Source: Candidatus Gastranaerophilales bacterium
Lineage (GTDB): Bacteria > Cyanobacteriota > Vampirovibrionia > Gastranaerophilales > Gastranaerophilaceae
NCBI GenBank assembly: GCA_021202305.1
Contig: JAJQDG010000068.1
Span: 6,215-12,905, forward strand
Direction of reading: 5' to 3'
Length of the DNA stretch: 6,691 nt
The position numbers and the translations under genes were made by a program. The notes under the pieces are model-generated. The model was given only the letters and a program-made list of their open reading frames with translations, searched no databases and had not been told where the DNA came from. Positions 1 through 6,662 of the stretch are shown piece after piece (the stretch's first letter is position 1; every line of letters begins with the position of its first letter).

Positions 1-1
1 C

Positions 2-619
2 AGCCGTTTTTTTGAAATGGGAATTGAAAACAATTTTGAAGAAGACGAAGAAGAAAATGAAATTCATACTCTTAAAATGAAAGAAAAATTTGATTTTGAG
101 GGCGAAGATATAATTAAGCTTGAAGATACAAGCCTAAAACTTAAAATTGAGAAAAACGGTTACACGGAACCATACCGCAAAACACTTGAAATTCCAAACT
201 CTCAGGTAAATTTAATAAAAACCGAAAAATTTACATTTTTTGCTGATGCGAAAAAAGAACTAAGCGATTACATGACAAATAACGTAAAATCAACTATGAA
301 TATGAGCTACGATATAAATGAGCATATAATGCTCAGGGCAGGGCATGAGGTATGGTATGTTAATCCAAATGCAGCTGTAGGAGCAAAAAAGTTTTATTTC
401 AATCCGCGTATATATTTAACAAAGCGCTGCTATCTTGACTATACCGGAAAGTATAATCAAACAACAAAAAATACAGAGCATGAAGCAGGCTTTAATTACA
501 AGCCCGGAATTTTTAAAGAAAATGCCGGTTTTGGAATAAAGGCTTCTGCCACAGTAAATGACAACAATGAAATTCAGTCGCGTAAATTGAAATTTACAAC
601 GGACTTTTATATTTTTTAA
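2..619 (+). CDS. Probable outer-membrane beta-barrel protein, C-terminal part (5' end outside window)
   Basis: I do not recognise a named family. The frame is open to the left edge (codons from base 2), and the first ATG, at 17, has no ribosome binding site before it, so the true start is probably outside the window. Counting from that ATG, residues 6-15 are strongly acidic, 20-70 are charged and soluble-looking, and about 71-200 alternate polar and hydrophobic residues in short stretches rich in Tyr, Phe, Asn and Lys, as in transmembrane beta-strands. The chain ends in TTDFYIF with a terminal Phe, which is the usual C-terminal signal recognised by the BAM assembly machinery in outer-membrane proteins. 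There is no hydrophobic helix. An LptD-like or other barrel protein with a periplasmic N-terminal domain is possible, but no specific function can be given. It converges on the regulator gene at 626. The barrel reading is inference from composition and the terminal residue. Confidence 0.6.
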   Translation, partial: SRFFEMGIENNFEEDEEENEIHTLKMKEKFDFEGEDIIKLEDTSLKLKIEKNGYTEPYRKTLEIPNSQVNLIKTEKFTFFADAKKELSDYMTNNVKSTMNMSYDINEHIMLRAGHEVWYVNPNAAVGAKKFYFNPRIYLTKRCYLDYTGKYNQTTKNTEHEAGFNYKPGIFKENAGFGIKASATVNDNNEIQSRKLKFTTDFYIF

Positions 620-625
620 TACTTC

Positions 626-1753
626 TTAAAGAATAATTGGCTTGGGAAGGACAAACTTTTTTTGGATTATACTGTATTTTTTATAAGATTCTTCGGGTGT
701 TTCTTTTGCTTGTTTAATTTCGTCTTGAATTTCAATAAATTTTTTGGCAAGAACAGGGTCAAACTGAGTGCCTATACATTGTCTTATTTCTTCTATCGCA
801 ATTTCATGGCTCAGGGCTTCTCTGTATGAACGCGTGCTTGTCATAGCATCATACGTATCTGCAATTGCAACTATTCTTGAACATAAAGGAATATCTTCAC
901 CGGATAATCCGTCGGGATAGCCTGTTCCGTCCCATTTTTCATGGTGTGCTTTTACCCAGGCGCCCATATTGCCCAGTTGTTTTATGTTAGCAACAAGTTT
1001 TTCGGAATATACCGTATGCTGCTTCATTATTTCAAATTCTTCCTCTGTTAATTTTCCGGGCTTACAAAGTACGCGCTGCGGAATTGCGATTTTTCCTATA
1101 TCATGCAGCAGCCCTGCCACTTCAACATTTTCTAAAAATTCAAGGTCATGCGGGTATAATTTTTCAGCCAAAATAAGCGAATACAAAGTAACACGCATAG
1201 AATGCCCGTGCGTGTAAGCATCTTTTGCATCGAGAGTTGCAGAAATAGATTTTATTGTTTTGTAAAAAAGTTCCTTCAAATCTTTCATCATCAATGATTT
1301 TGAACTTGAAAGGTTATATTTTTCAATTCCCGATTCAACAACCGTAATTAATTCATTCGGGTCAAAGGGCTTTGTTATATATTGAAATAAATTGCAGGTG
1401 TTAACCGCATCCGTCAAGATTTCAATATCAGTAAATCCTGTTAAAAGGATTTTTATAACATCGGGAGCAATTTCATTTGCACGCTTTAAAAATTCGGTTC
1501 CCTCCATAACCGGCATTTTATGATCTGATATGATAAGAGAAACTTTATCAAGATTTTGCTTTAATATGTCAAGTCCTTCCGCCCCCTGGCTTGCCGTCAA
1601 AATATTATATTTGCCGCGCAGGGTGCGTTTTATTAATTGAAGATTATTAATTTCATCATCAACAAGCAGAATGGTATTGGTAACATTTTCATTTGATATG
1701 CAAAAGAAATTATCCAATCCTTCAAACTGTAAACTCTTATCAATGCTTAACAT
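626..1753 (-). CDS. Response regulator with HD-GYP domain (RpfG-like, probable cyclic-di-GMP phosphodiesterase)
   Basis: This 375-residue cytoplasmic protein is a two-component output regulator. After a leader of about 26 residues, a receiver domain (about 27-147) shows the acidic pair D32-D33, phosphoacceptor D77 (SDHKMP), T105 (LLTG) and K128 (TKPF). A linker leads to an HD-GYP domain (about 165-345) with H184, H217-D218 in HDIGK, H246, H270-H271 and DGTGYP at 275-280, followed by D299. All hallmark metal-ligand and GYP residues are present, so it should be catalytically competent. HD-GYP proteins of this kind degrade cyclic di-GMP to pGpG or GMP. No DNA-binding domain is present and no partner histidine kinase is in the window. 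The ATG at 1753 is preceded by GGGG about 6 bases upstream, a modest binding site. It lies 89 bases after the ankyrin gene on the same strand, with no clear terminator between, so it may be partly cotranscribed with the fatty acid operon. Confidence 0.92.
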   Translation of the reverse strand: MLSIDKSLQFEGLDNFFCISNENVTNTILLVDDEINNLQLIKRTLRGKYNILTASQGAEGLDILKQNLDKVSLIISDHKMPVMEGTEFLKRANEIAPDVIKILLTGFTDIEILTDAVNTCNLFQYITKPFDPNELITVVESGIEKYNLSSSKSLMMKDLKELFYKTIKSISATLDAKDAYTHGHSMRVTLYSLILAEKLYPHDLEFLENVEVAGLLHDIGKIAIPQRVLCKPGKLTEEEFEIMKQHTVYSEKLVANIKQLGNMGAWVKAHHEKWDGTGYPDGLSGEDIPLCSRIVAIADTYDAMTSTRSYREALSHEIAIEEIRQCIGTQFDPVLAKKFIEIQDEIKQAKETPEESYKKYSIIQKKFVLPKPIIL

Positions 1754-1795
1754 AAAAAGCCCCGTGTCTCACTTTTTTTATCGGCTGAAATTGTA

Positions 1796-1838
1796 TATAC
1801 TTTAATTTTAATTTATATTCTTTTCATCCTAAAATCAA
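1796..1838 (-). promoter_or_regulatory. Possible promoter for the HD-GYP regulator
   Basis: The 89-base gap 1754-1842 is very AT-rich. On the minus strand TTGATT (1838-1833) is followed by TATAAA (1817-1812) with a 15-base spacer, or by TAAATT (1815-1810) with a 17-base spacer. A separate -10-like TACAAT lies at 1795-1790 without a good -35. In DNA this rich in A and T such matches arise easily by chance, so this is only a candidate. Confidence 0.25.
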
Positions 1839-1842
1839 GTTT

Positions 1843-2487
1843 TTAATTCATATATACACCAAGTGTACTTTCCAGTTTTCTTTTTTTGATGATTTTATAA
1901 GAATCACTATCCATTTTTACACCCTTTTCTACAAGAATACGGGCAATATCATACCGTTTTTTCTTTAATGCGGTATAAAGAATGGTTTCATCCGTTAAAA
2001 CGTCAATAAAATTAATATTTGCGCCGTGGTCAATAAGTGTTTTTGCCAGATTATAATCGCCCTCTAAAATTGCACATCTTAAAGGTGAAGAAAAGCCCTT
2101 ATTAGGGTCTGCGCCGTTTTCAAGAAGCAAATATACAACCTGAGTTTTATTGCGCCTTGCCGCGTAATATATCGGAAAATCCGCATTTATGCTTTTATTC
2201 GGGTCAAAACCCGCTTTTAATATAAGTTTAAGCGATTCTAAATCATTTTTTCTGATATATTTCAAAAACGATTCAGGGTCATTTTTAATTCCTCTCGCTT
2301 TAAGGATGTCTTCAGCTTCCCGATCTTTAACCCTCGTTTCTTTTGTTTCCTTTTTGACATCAAGATAAATATCGCTTGAATGTCCGAATTCAAACGGAAA
2401 GGGAAAACTTGAATCAAAAGCCTGAACGCTCTGACAAATAAATACAAGACACAAGATAAAAAATATTTTAAATAACAAGCCCGCCAT
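1843..2487 (-). CDS. Small exported ankyrin-repeat protein
   Basis: The 214-residue product (counted from ATG at 2487) begins with a signal peptide: a short N-region with one Lys, a hydrophobic core IFFILCLVFIC, and a type I cleavage site VQA before Phe24. A Cys in the core lacks a good lipobox, so a soluble periplasmic or secreted protein is likelier than a lipoprotein. After a Phe/Pro-rich and then charged stretch (about 24-70), four ankyrin repeats fill about 73-198, with the marks LILKAGFDPN, LLLENGADPN, LIDHGANIN and LVEKGVKMD. Ankyrin repeats bind proteins and have no enzyme activity; the partner here is unknown. The gene starts inside the end of fabG, overlapping it by 20 bases, which suggests translational coupling to the fatty acid operon. 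A TTG at 2490 would add one residue and a TTG at 2478 would shorten it by three; neither changes the signal peptide reading. Confidence 0.85.
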   Translation of the reverse strand: MAGLLFKIFFILCLVFICQSVQAFDSSFPFPFEFGHSSDIYLDVKKETKETRVKDREAEDILKARGIKNDPESFLKYIRKNDLESLKLILKAGFDPNKSINADFPIYYAARRNKTQVVYLLLENGADPNKGFSSPLRCAILEGDYNLAKTLIDHGANINFIDVLTDETILYTALKKKRYDIARILVEKGVKMDSDSYKIIKKRKLESTLGVYMN

Positions 2488-3196
2488 CAACCGATAAAAC
2501 CTGTCCTGTTACATACGTTGTATCAAGCGCCAAAAATTTTACTGCGCGAGCAATATCCTCAGGCTGCCCAAGCCTTTTTAAAGGAATTTTTTCTATAACC
2601 GCATCCATTGGCAAATCTTTTGTCATATCGGTTTGTACAAACCCGGGGGCAACCGCATTCACGCGTATATTTCTTGAAGCAAGTTCTTTTGCAAGCGCTT
2701 TTGTAAAACCTATAAGCCCTGCTTTTGCAGTTGAATAATTTGCCTGCCCCGCATTGCCGTATATACCGGAAATGCTTGCCATATTAACAATTGCGCCGTC
2801 TCTTTGTTTAATCATAATTTTAGAAACAGGATTTGTAACATAATATGCAGAATTCAAGTTTGTATTTATAACATCAAGCCATTGCTGCTCATTCATACGC
2901 ATAAAAAGCCCGTCGCGGGTAATTCCCGCATTATTTACAAGAATATCAATGCGCCCGAAATCATTTATAATTTCTTTTACAGCAGTTTCAACCGCCTCTT
3001 TATCTGCAACATTAAATTTTTTCTTTACTGCATTTACGTTCAGCGCCTGTATATCATCAACTGTTTTTTGCGCCGCTTCATCATTTCCTGCATAATTTAT
3101 AATAACATCTACACCCGCACGTGCAAGCTCTATTGCGCATGCGCGCCCTATACCTCTTGAGGCGCCGGTTATCAGCGCAACTTTATTTTCTGTCAT
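2468..3196 (-). CDS. fabG: 3-oxoacyl-[acyl-carrier-protein] reductase FabG
   Basis: FabG is the NADPH-dependent reductase that converts 3-oxoacyl-ACP to (R)-3-hydroxyacyl-ACP in each round of type II fatty acid elongation, in the cytoplasm as a tetramer. The 242 residues match the usual family length. The short-chain dehydrogenase Rossmann motif TGASRGIG lies at 10-17, NNAG at 88-91, and the catalytic tetrad is N113, S141, Y154 and K158, with the FabG-typical GNAGQANYSTAKAG around Tyr and PGFVQTDM at 184-191. The C-terminus VTGQVLSVDGGLVI is also typical. The ATG start has a strong AGGAGG binding site that contains the fabD stop codon, with 8 bases between the genes. Many short-chain dehydrogenases look similar, but position directly after fabH and fabD makes FabG the secure call. 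No acpP follows; the ankyrin gene overlaps its 3' end. Confidence 0.97.
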   Translation of the reverse strand: MTENKVALITGASRGIGRACAIELARAGVDVIINYAGNDEAAQKTVDDIQALNVNAVKKKFNVADKEAVETAVKEIINDFGRIDILVNNAGITRDGLFMRMNEQQWLDVINTNLNSAYYVTNPVSKIMIKQRDGAIVNMASISGIYGNAGQANYSTAKAGLIGFTKALAKELASRNIRVNAVAPGFVQTDMTKDLPMDAVIEKIPLKRLGQPEDIARAVKFLALDTTYVTGQVLSVDGGLVI

Positions 3197-3200
3197 TTTT

Positions 3201-3206
3201 CCTCCT
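3201..3206 (-). promoter_or_regulatory. fabG ribosome binding site overlapping the fabD stop codon
   Basis: On the minus strand the sequence reads GTGTAGGAGGAAAAATG: the TAG stop of fabD shares bases with the AGGAGG Shine-Dalgarno sequence, which sits 4 bases before the fabG ATG. This fixes the fabG start and implies that ribosomes finishing fabD can restart on fabG. Confidence 0.85.
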
Positions 3207-4158
3207 ACACACTTGCAAGTTCAAGCGCTTCAACAGTTGCATTTAATGAAGCCGTATCACTCACATTATATGTTTTTACCCCGTCATTACAAATTTTTCT
3301 GTTTAAACCGCTTAAAACCTTGCCGGAACCAAACTCAATAAATGTATCAACGCCGTTATCAAGCAATTTTTGAACAGATTGAACCCAATATACACTGTTT
3401 GAAATTTGCTCTGGCATTTTTTTGATAAAATCAGCACTTCCGGTCGTAAATTCCGCATCAACGTTTGTTACAACGGGAATTGAAGCATTTTTAATTTCAA
3501 GAGTTTTCACAAAATTTTCAAATTCATCAGTAGCGCTTTGCATTAATTTTGAATGGAAACCTCCTGAAACTGCAAGCGGCACAACTCTTTTAGCGCCTTT
3601 TTCTTTAATTAAAGCGCAAGCGTAGTTAACTGCTTCAACTTCACCCGTGATTACAATTTGGGAAGGGTCATTATAATTTGCAATGCTGACTAAGCCCTTT
3701 GTTTGCGCTTCTTCAAGAGAAGTTTTAACCGCATTTAAATCGGCGCCCAAAATTGCAGCCATTGTTCCCGAAACGGCACATGCATTTTGCATGCATTCGG
3801 AACGCTTTTGAATTGCCCTTAAAACATTTGACAAATCCATAACGCCTGCGGCATACATCGCCGAATATTCGCCCAGAGAATGCCCCAGAGTATAATCCGG
3901 CAGAATAGAACCGTTTGTTTTTTCGACAAAAGCGGAATATGCAGCAATTGAAACCGTCAAAAGGCAGCTTTGTGTATTTTTTGTTTGTTTTAATTCTTCC
4001 TCGGGTCCTTCAAAACAAAGTTTTTTGATATCTTTATTTAAAACTTGATTAGCTGTTTCAAAAATTTCTTTTGCCTTTGCACTATTGTTATACAGGTCAA
4101 GCCCCATGCCAACAGCCTGCGCACCTTGTCCCGGAAACATAAAAGCAATTTTTTTCAT
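3205..4158 (-). CDS. fabD: Malonyl-CoA:ACP transacylase FabD
   Basis: FabD moves the malonyl group from malonyl-CoA onto acyl carrier protein, supplying the extender unit for FabH and the elongating synthases. At 317 residues it has normal length. The N-terminal FPGQGAQ motif (8-14) forms the oxyanion region. The nucleophile is S94 in GHSLGEYSA (92-100), R119 would hold the malonyl carboxylate, H202 in GGFHS completes the Ser-His pair, and Q251 matches the conserved Gln near the C-terminal part of the active site. IEFGSGKVLSGL at 274-285 is the usual C-terminal family motif. The ATG start gives the standard MKKIAFMFPGQG beginning. Only a weak AGG, overlapping the fabH stop, precedes it, and the gap to fabH is 4 bases, so translation probably depends on coupling to fabH. 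A polyketide-type acyltransferase is excluded by the small size and context. Confidence 0.97.
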   Translation of the reverse strand: MKKIAFMFPGQGAQAVGMGLDLYNNSAKAKEIFETANQVLNKDIKKLCFEGPEEELKQTKNTQSCLLTVSIAAYSAFVEKTNGSILPDYTLGHSLGEYSAMYAAGVMDLSNVLRAIQKRSECMQNACAVSGTMAAILGADLNAVKTSLEEAQTKGLVSIANYNDPSQIVITGEVEAVNYACALIKEKGAKRVVPLAVSGGFHSKLMQSATDEFENFVKTLEIKNASIPVVTNVDAEFTTGSADFIKKMPEQISNSVYWVQSVQKLLDNGVDTFIEFGSGKVLSGLNRKICNDGVKTYNVSDTASLNATVEALELASV

Positions 4159-4162
4159 AAGC

Positions 4163-5164
4163 CTATTTCAATCCTTTTCTTAATCTTACAACCGCGCTTC
4201 CCCAAGCCATGCCTGCACCAAAGGCGCACAGGATAGCAATTGAAGGAGTTTTAATTTTTCCTTCGTTTAAGGCATCCGCTAACGCAATCGGAACAGAAGC
4301 TGCCGATGTATTGCCGTATTTATCAATATCAATAATAACCTGTTCATCAGTAAATTCAAGTCTGTGCTGAAGCCCTTCAATAATACGATAATTTGCCTGA
4401 TGAGGAATAAGATAATCAATATCTTTAGGCTCAAGCCCGGCATCATCAAGCGCGCGCATGATTGATTCAGGCATTGTTTGAACTACAAATTTGTATACTT
4501 CTTTGCCGTTCATGCTTATTTTCTTTACGCCTTTTTCAGCAGGCTCTACAAGCGGGCAATTTTCACCGATTAAATTCATTGTGATAAAATTTCCCAAATT
4601 CCCGTCAGCGTTAACATTCAAAGCAAGAATATCATCTGTGCCGTCTTTTGATTCTGAAAGAATTACAGCACCCGCACCGTCGCCAAAAAGAACACAGGTT
4701 GAACGGTCGCTCCAGTCTAAAAATTTTGAATTGGTATCGGTTGCAACCAGAAGCGCGTTTTTATATTTGCCGCTTGAAATAAAGTGGCGCGCAATTTCAA
4801 GCGCATAAATCATACCCGTGCAAGCAACAGTAATATCAAAAGCGATTGCATTTTTTGCACCTATTTCGGCTTGAACCGCACATGCGGTTGAAGGGTAAAT
4901 ATTAAACGGATTTGAAGTTGCAGCTATAATCAAATCAATGTCCAAACCCGATAAATCCGACTTTGAAAGCGCATCTTTTGCCGCATTAACCGCGAAGAAC
5001 GTAGAATTTTCATCACCGCTCGCGATATGGCGCTGTTTAATACCGGTTCTTGTTGAAATCCATTCATCGGATGTGTCTAAAATTTTTGTTAAATCATCGT
5101 TTGTAATAACCGTATCCGGAACGGATTTACCGACTGCCATTATCTGTGTGGGTTTAAAATTCAT
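4163..5164 (-). CDS. fabH: Beta-ketoacyl-[acyl-carrier-protein] synthase III FabH
   Basis: FabH starts fatty acid synthesis by condensing an acyl-CoA primer, usually acetyl-CoA, with malonyl-ACP. The 333 residues show the complete Cys-His-Asn triad of the family: C115 in the stretch DITVACTGMIYAL, H255 in IPHQANYRII, and N285 in YGNTSAAS. GDGAGAVIL at 161-169 and DEWISTRTGIKQRHIA at 33-48 are also standard, W36 matching the conserved Trp of the CoA-binding entrance. GAGMAWGSAVVR at 316-327 is the normal C-terminus. Whether it prefers straight or branched primers cannot be read from the sequence. The ATG start lies 9 bases after plsX and has a good AGGAAG binding site (5170-5175) that overlaps the plsX stop. 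The neighbours plsX and fabD fit an operon coupling chain initiation to phospholipid formation. Confidence 0.97.
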   Translation of the reverse strand: MNFKPTQIMAVGKSVPDTVITNDDLTKILDTSDEWISTRTGIKQRHIASGDENSTFFAVNAAKDALSKSDLSGLDIDLIIAATSNPFNIYPSTACAVQAEIGAKNAIAFDITVACTGMIYALEIARHFISSGKYKNALLVATDTNSKFLDWSDRSTCVLFGDGAGAVILSESKDGTDDILALNVNADGNLGNFITMNLIGENCPLVEPAEKGVKKISMNGKEVYKFVVQTMPESIMRALDDAGLEPKDIDYLIPHQANYRIIEGLQHRLEFTDEQVIIDIDKYGNTSAASVPIALADALNEGKIKTPSIAILCAFGAGMAWGSAVVRLRKGLK

Positions 5165-5173
5165 TTTTGCTTC

Positions 5174-6223
5174 CTACTTAAAAAACTCTGTAATTTTCTT
5201 ATTTACGCCGGATTCCACTGCCTCTTTTGCAACGCGGACAGCATTTTTAATTGCGTATGAAGTGCTTCTGCCGTGAGCAATAATCGTAATGCCCTTAACC
5301 CCCAGCAAAAGAGCGCCGCCAAACTCTTCATAATTTATTCTTCTGTATATTTTTTTCATAAACGGTTTTGCAATAAGACCGATTATTTTTGAAACAATAT
5401 TGCAGCCAAATTCCTGTTTTATCATTTCAAACAGCATGGAGCTTGACCCTTCAACAGTTTTTAGTGCAACATTTCCGACAAAACCGTCGCACACAATAAC
5501 ATCGCACATTCCTTTAAAAATTTCTTTTCCTTCAATGTTGCCTATGAAATTCATGCCGTCTTTATTTTCTTCAAGCATTTTATAGGTTGTTTGAACAAGT
5601 TCATTACCCTTGCCCGCTTCTTCCCCTATATTTAAAACTCCCACTCTCGGGTCTTGATACCCGTAAACACTCTTAACAAAAGTTGAACCCATAAGCGCAA
5701 ACTGATAAAGCATATTAGGAGTGCAGGTGCTGTTTGCCCCGGCATCTAAAAGCATAAAGGGTTTTTTAACGGTAGGGAGCGTAAGTGCAATTGCAGGTCT
5801 TTCAATTCCTGATAATCTCCCCAAACCGAACAAACTGCTTGCCATGGCAGCACCCGTTGACCCTGCTGCCACAACCGCATCGGACGAGCCTTTTGCAACT
5901 GCATCAACCGCAAGAACTATTGAGGATTTCTTTTTCTTTCTTATAGCCTGTCCCACGGCTTCACCCATCTCAATAACTTCTTCCGCGTGGGTAATTTTTA
6001 TATCAAGTTTAGATAAATCAACCTTGATTTTATGGACGTAATACCCGCCCCTGTTAGAATTTATGCCCTTTTTTGCAATTCTGTCAAGCTCAGCTTTAAT
6101 TTCATCTTCTTTGCCGACAAGCTCTATAGGCACATTATAATCATGAGCCGCCCAAACAGCCCCGTCTACAATCGCAGCCGGAGCATAATCTCCACCCATA
6201 GCATCTATTGCTATTCTCGTCAT
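5174..6223 (-). CDS. plsX: Phosphate acyltransferase PlsX
   Basis: PlsX converts acyl-ACP and inorganic phosphate to acyl-phosphate, the donor used by membrane acyltransferase PlsY, and is a peripheral protein at the inner face of the cell membrane. The 349 residues begin with the signature IAIDAMGGDYAP (4-15), continue with HAEEVIEM (79-86), the Gly-rich GSTGAAMAS (121-129), GIERPAIA (139-146), LLDAGAN (158-164), LNIGEEAGKG (197-206), and end with CDGFVGNVALKTVEG (245-259) and FGGALLLGVKG (301-311). The segment about 50-73 looks longer than in the PlsX proteins I know, which accounts for a length slightly above average. S122 stands where many relatives have Asn. The ATG at 6223 is 28 bases after rpmF, with GGGGA 7 bases upstream as binding site. 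PlsY and PlsC, which act next in the pathway, are not in this window. Confidence 0.97.
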   Translation of the reverse strand: MTRIAIDAMGGDYAPAAIVDGAVWAAHDYNVPIELVGKEDEIKAELDRIAKKGINSNRGGYYVHKIKVDLSKLDIKITHAEEVIEMGEAVGQAIRKKKKSSIVLAVDAVAKGSSDAVVAAGSTGAAMASSLFGLGRLSGIERPAIALTLPTVKKPFMLLDAGANSTCTPNMLYQFALMGSTFVKSVYGYQDPRVGVLNIGEEAGKGNELVQTTYKMLEENKDGMNFIGNIEGKEIFKGMCDVIVCDGFVGNVALKTVEGSSSMLFEMIKQEFGCNIVSKIIGLIAKPFMKKIYRRINYEEFGGALLLGVKGITIIAHGRSTSYAIKNAVRVAKEAVESGVNKKITEFFK

Positions 6224-6251
6224 ACTAAATTCCCCAATAAATTAATAACGG

Positions 6252-6617
6252 CTATTCCGCAGAATTTTCTTTTGCGGCTTCAGCTTTTATATCAGCATCA
6301 CCGGCGGCATTTTCCGTTTCTTTATTTTCTTCTTTTACGGTAACTTCTGCTGTTTGGCTTATTTCTTCTTTTTTCTTTTTAGTTGAAGTTTTTTTGGTTT
6401 TTTCTTCTTTTTTTGTTTCTTCTTCGGGAGCTTTATAGTTTTCGTTTTTAATTGAAACTACCCTGCCTTTGTATGAACCGCATTCCGGACAAACAGTGTG
6501 TGTCGGAACAACTGCACCGCATTTTGTACATTTTGTAACAGCAGGAACAATTGCCTTCCAATTGGCTCTCCTTTTTGCTTGTGCCGATTTACCCGTTCTT
6601 TTCTTAGGTACTGCCAT
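6252..6617 (-). CDS. rpmF: Large ribosomal subunit protein bL32 with a long charged C-terminal tail
   Basis: L32 is a small zinc-ribbon protein of the 50S subunit. Residues 1-58 are a standard L32: MAVPKKRTGKSAQAKRRANW at the N-terminus and a zinc site formed by C30, C33, C43 and C46 in two CxxC pairs. Typical L32 is about 55-65 residues, but here the frame continues to 121. Residues 62-121 are a low-complexity tail almost free of aromatic residues, first rich in mixed Lys and Glu (about 64-86) and then in Glu, Ala and Asn. It is expected to be disordered and solvent-exposed, and its job is unknown. The ATG has AAGGA 9 bases upstream (6627-6631). As in many bacteria, rpmF is placed directly before plsX and the fab genes, linking ribosome and membrane synthesis. 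A frame error creating the tail seems unlikely because the composition stays protein-like and ends 28 bases before plsX. Confidence 0.95.
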   Translation of the reverse strand: MAVPKKRTGKSAQAKRRANWKAIVPAVTKCTKCGAVVPTHTVCPECGSYKGRVVSIKNENYKAPEEETKKEEKTKKTSTKKKKEEISQTAEVTVKEENKETENAAGDADIKAEAAKENSAE

Positions 6618-6662
6618 TTTTAGTTTTCCTTCATAATAAAATTTACTGATTTATCTCCTATT

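Noticed and set aside
17..619. ATG at 17 as a true start of the plus-strand gene
   Set aside because: The frame is open to the window edge and no ribosome binding site precedes it (bases before are a T-run), and an exported barrel protein would need a signal peptide, which is absent after this ATG.
1754..1786. Terminator-like AGCC ... GGGGCTTTTT on the minus strand just before the regulator start
   Set aside because: The stem would be only about four pairs with a loop of more than 15 bases, and the GGGG is better explained as the ribosome binding site of the regulator.
2262..2447. Minus-strand open frame of 61 codons inside the ankyrin gene in another frame
   Set aside because: It is nested in a gene with clear signal peptide and repeats, and its composition shows no recognisable protein features.
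2427..2450. Lipoprotein signal in the ankyrin protein (Cys residues in the hydrophobic core)
   Set aside because: The residues before the Cys positions do not fit a lipobox (Ile before Cys18, with no small residue), while VQA before Phe24 is a good type I cleavage site.
2804..3160. Plus-strand open frame of 118 codons opposite fabG
   Set aside because: It lies entirely antisense to a well-supported fabG, is rich in Ile, Asn, Tyr and Cys as expected from a reversed coding strand, and has no domain signs. The same applies to other plus-strand frames opposite the fab and plsX genes.
6620..6634. Tiny leader peptide ATG-AAG-GAA-AAC-TAA directly before rpmF
   Set aside because: It has no well-placed ribosome binding site of its own, and its AAGGA is the binding site for rpmF. 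Four codons arise easily by chance.
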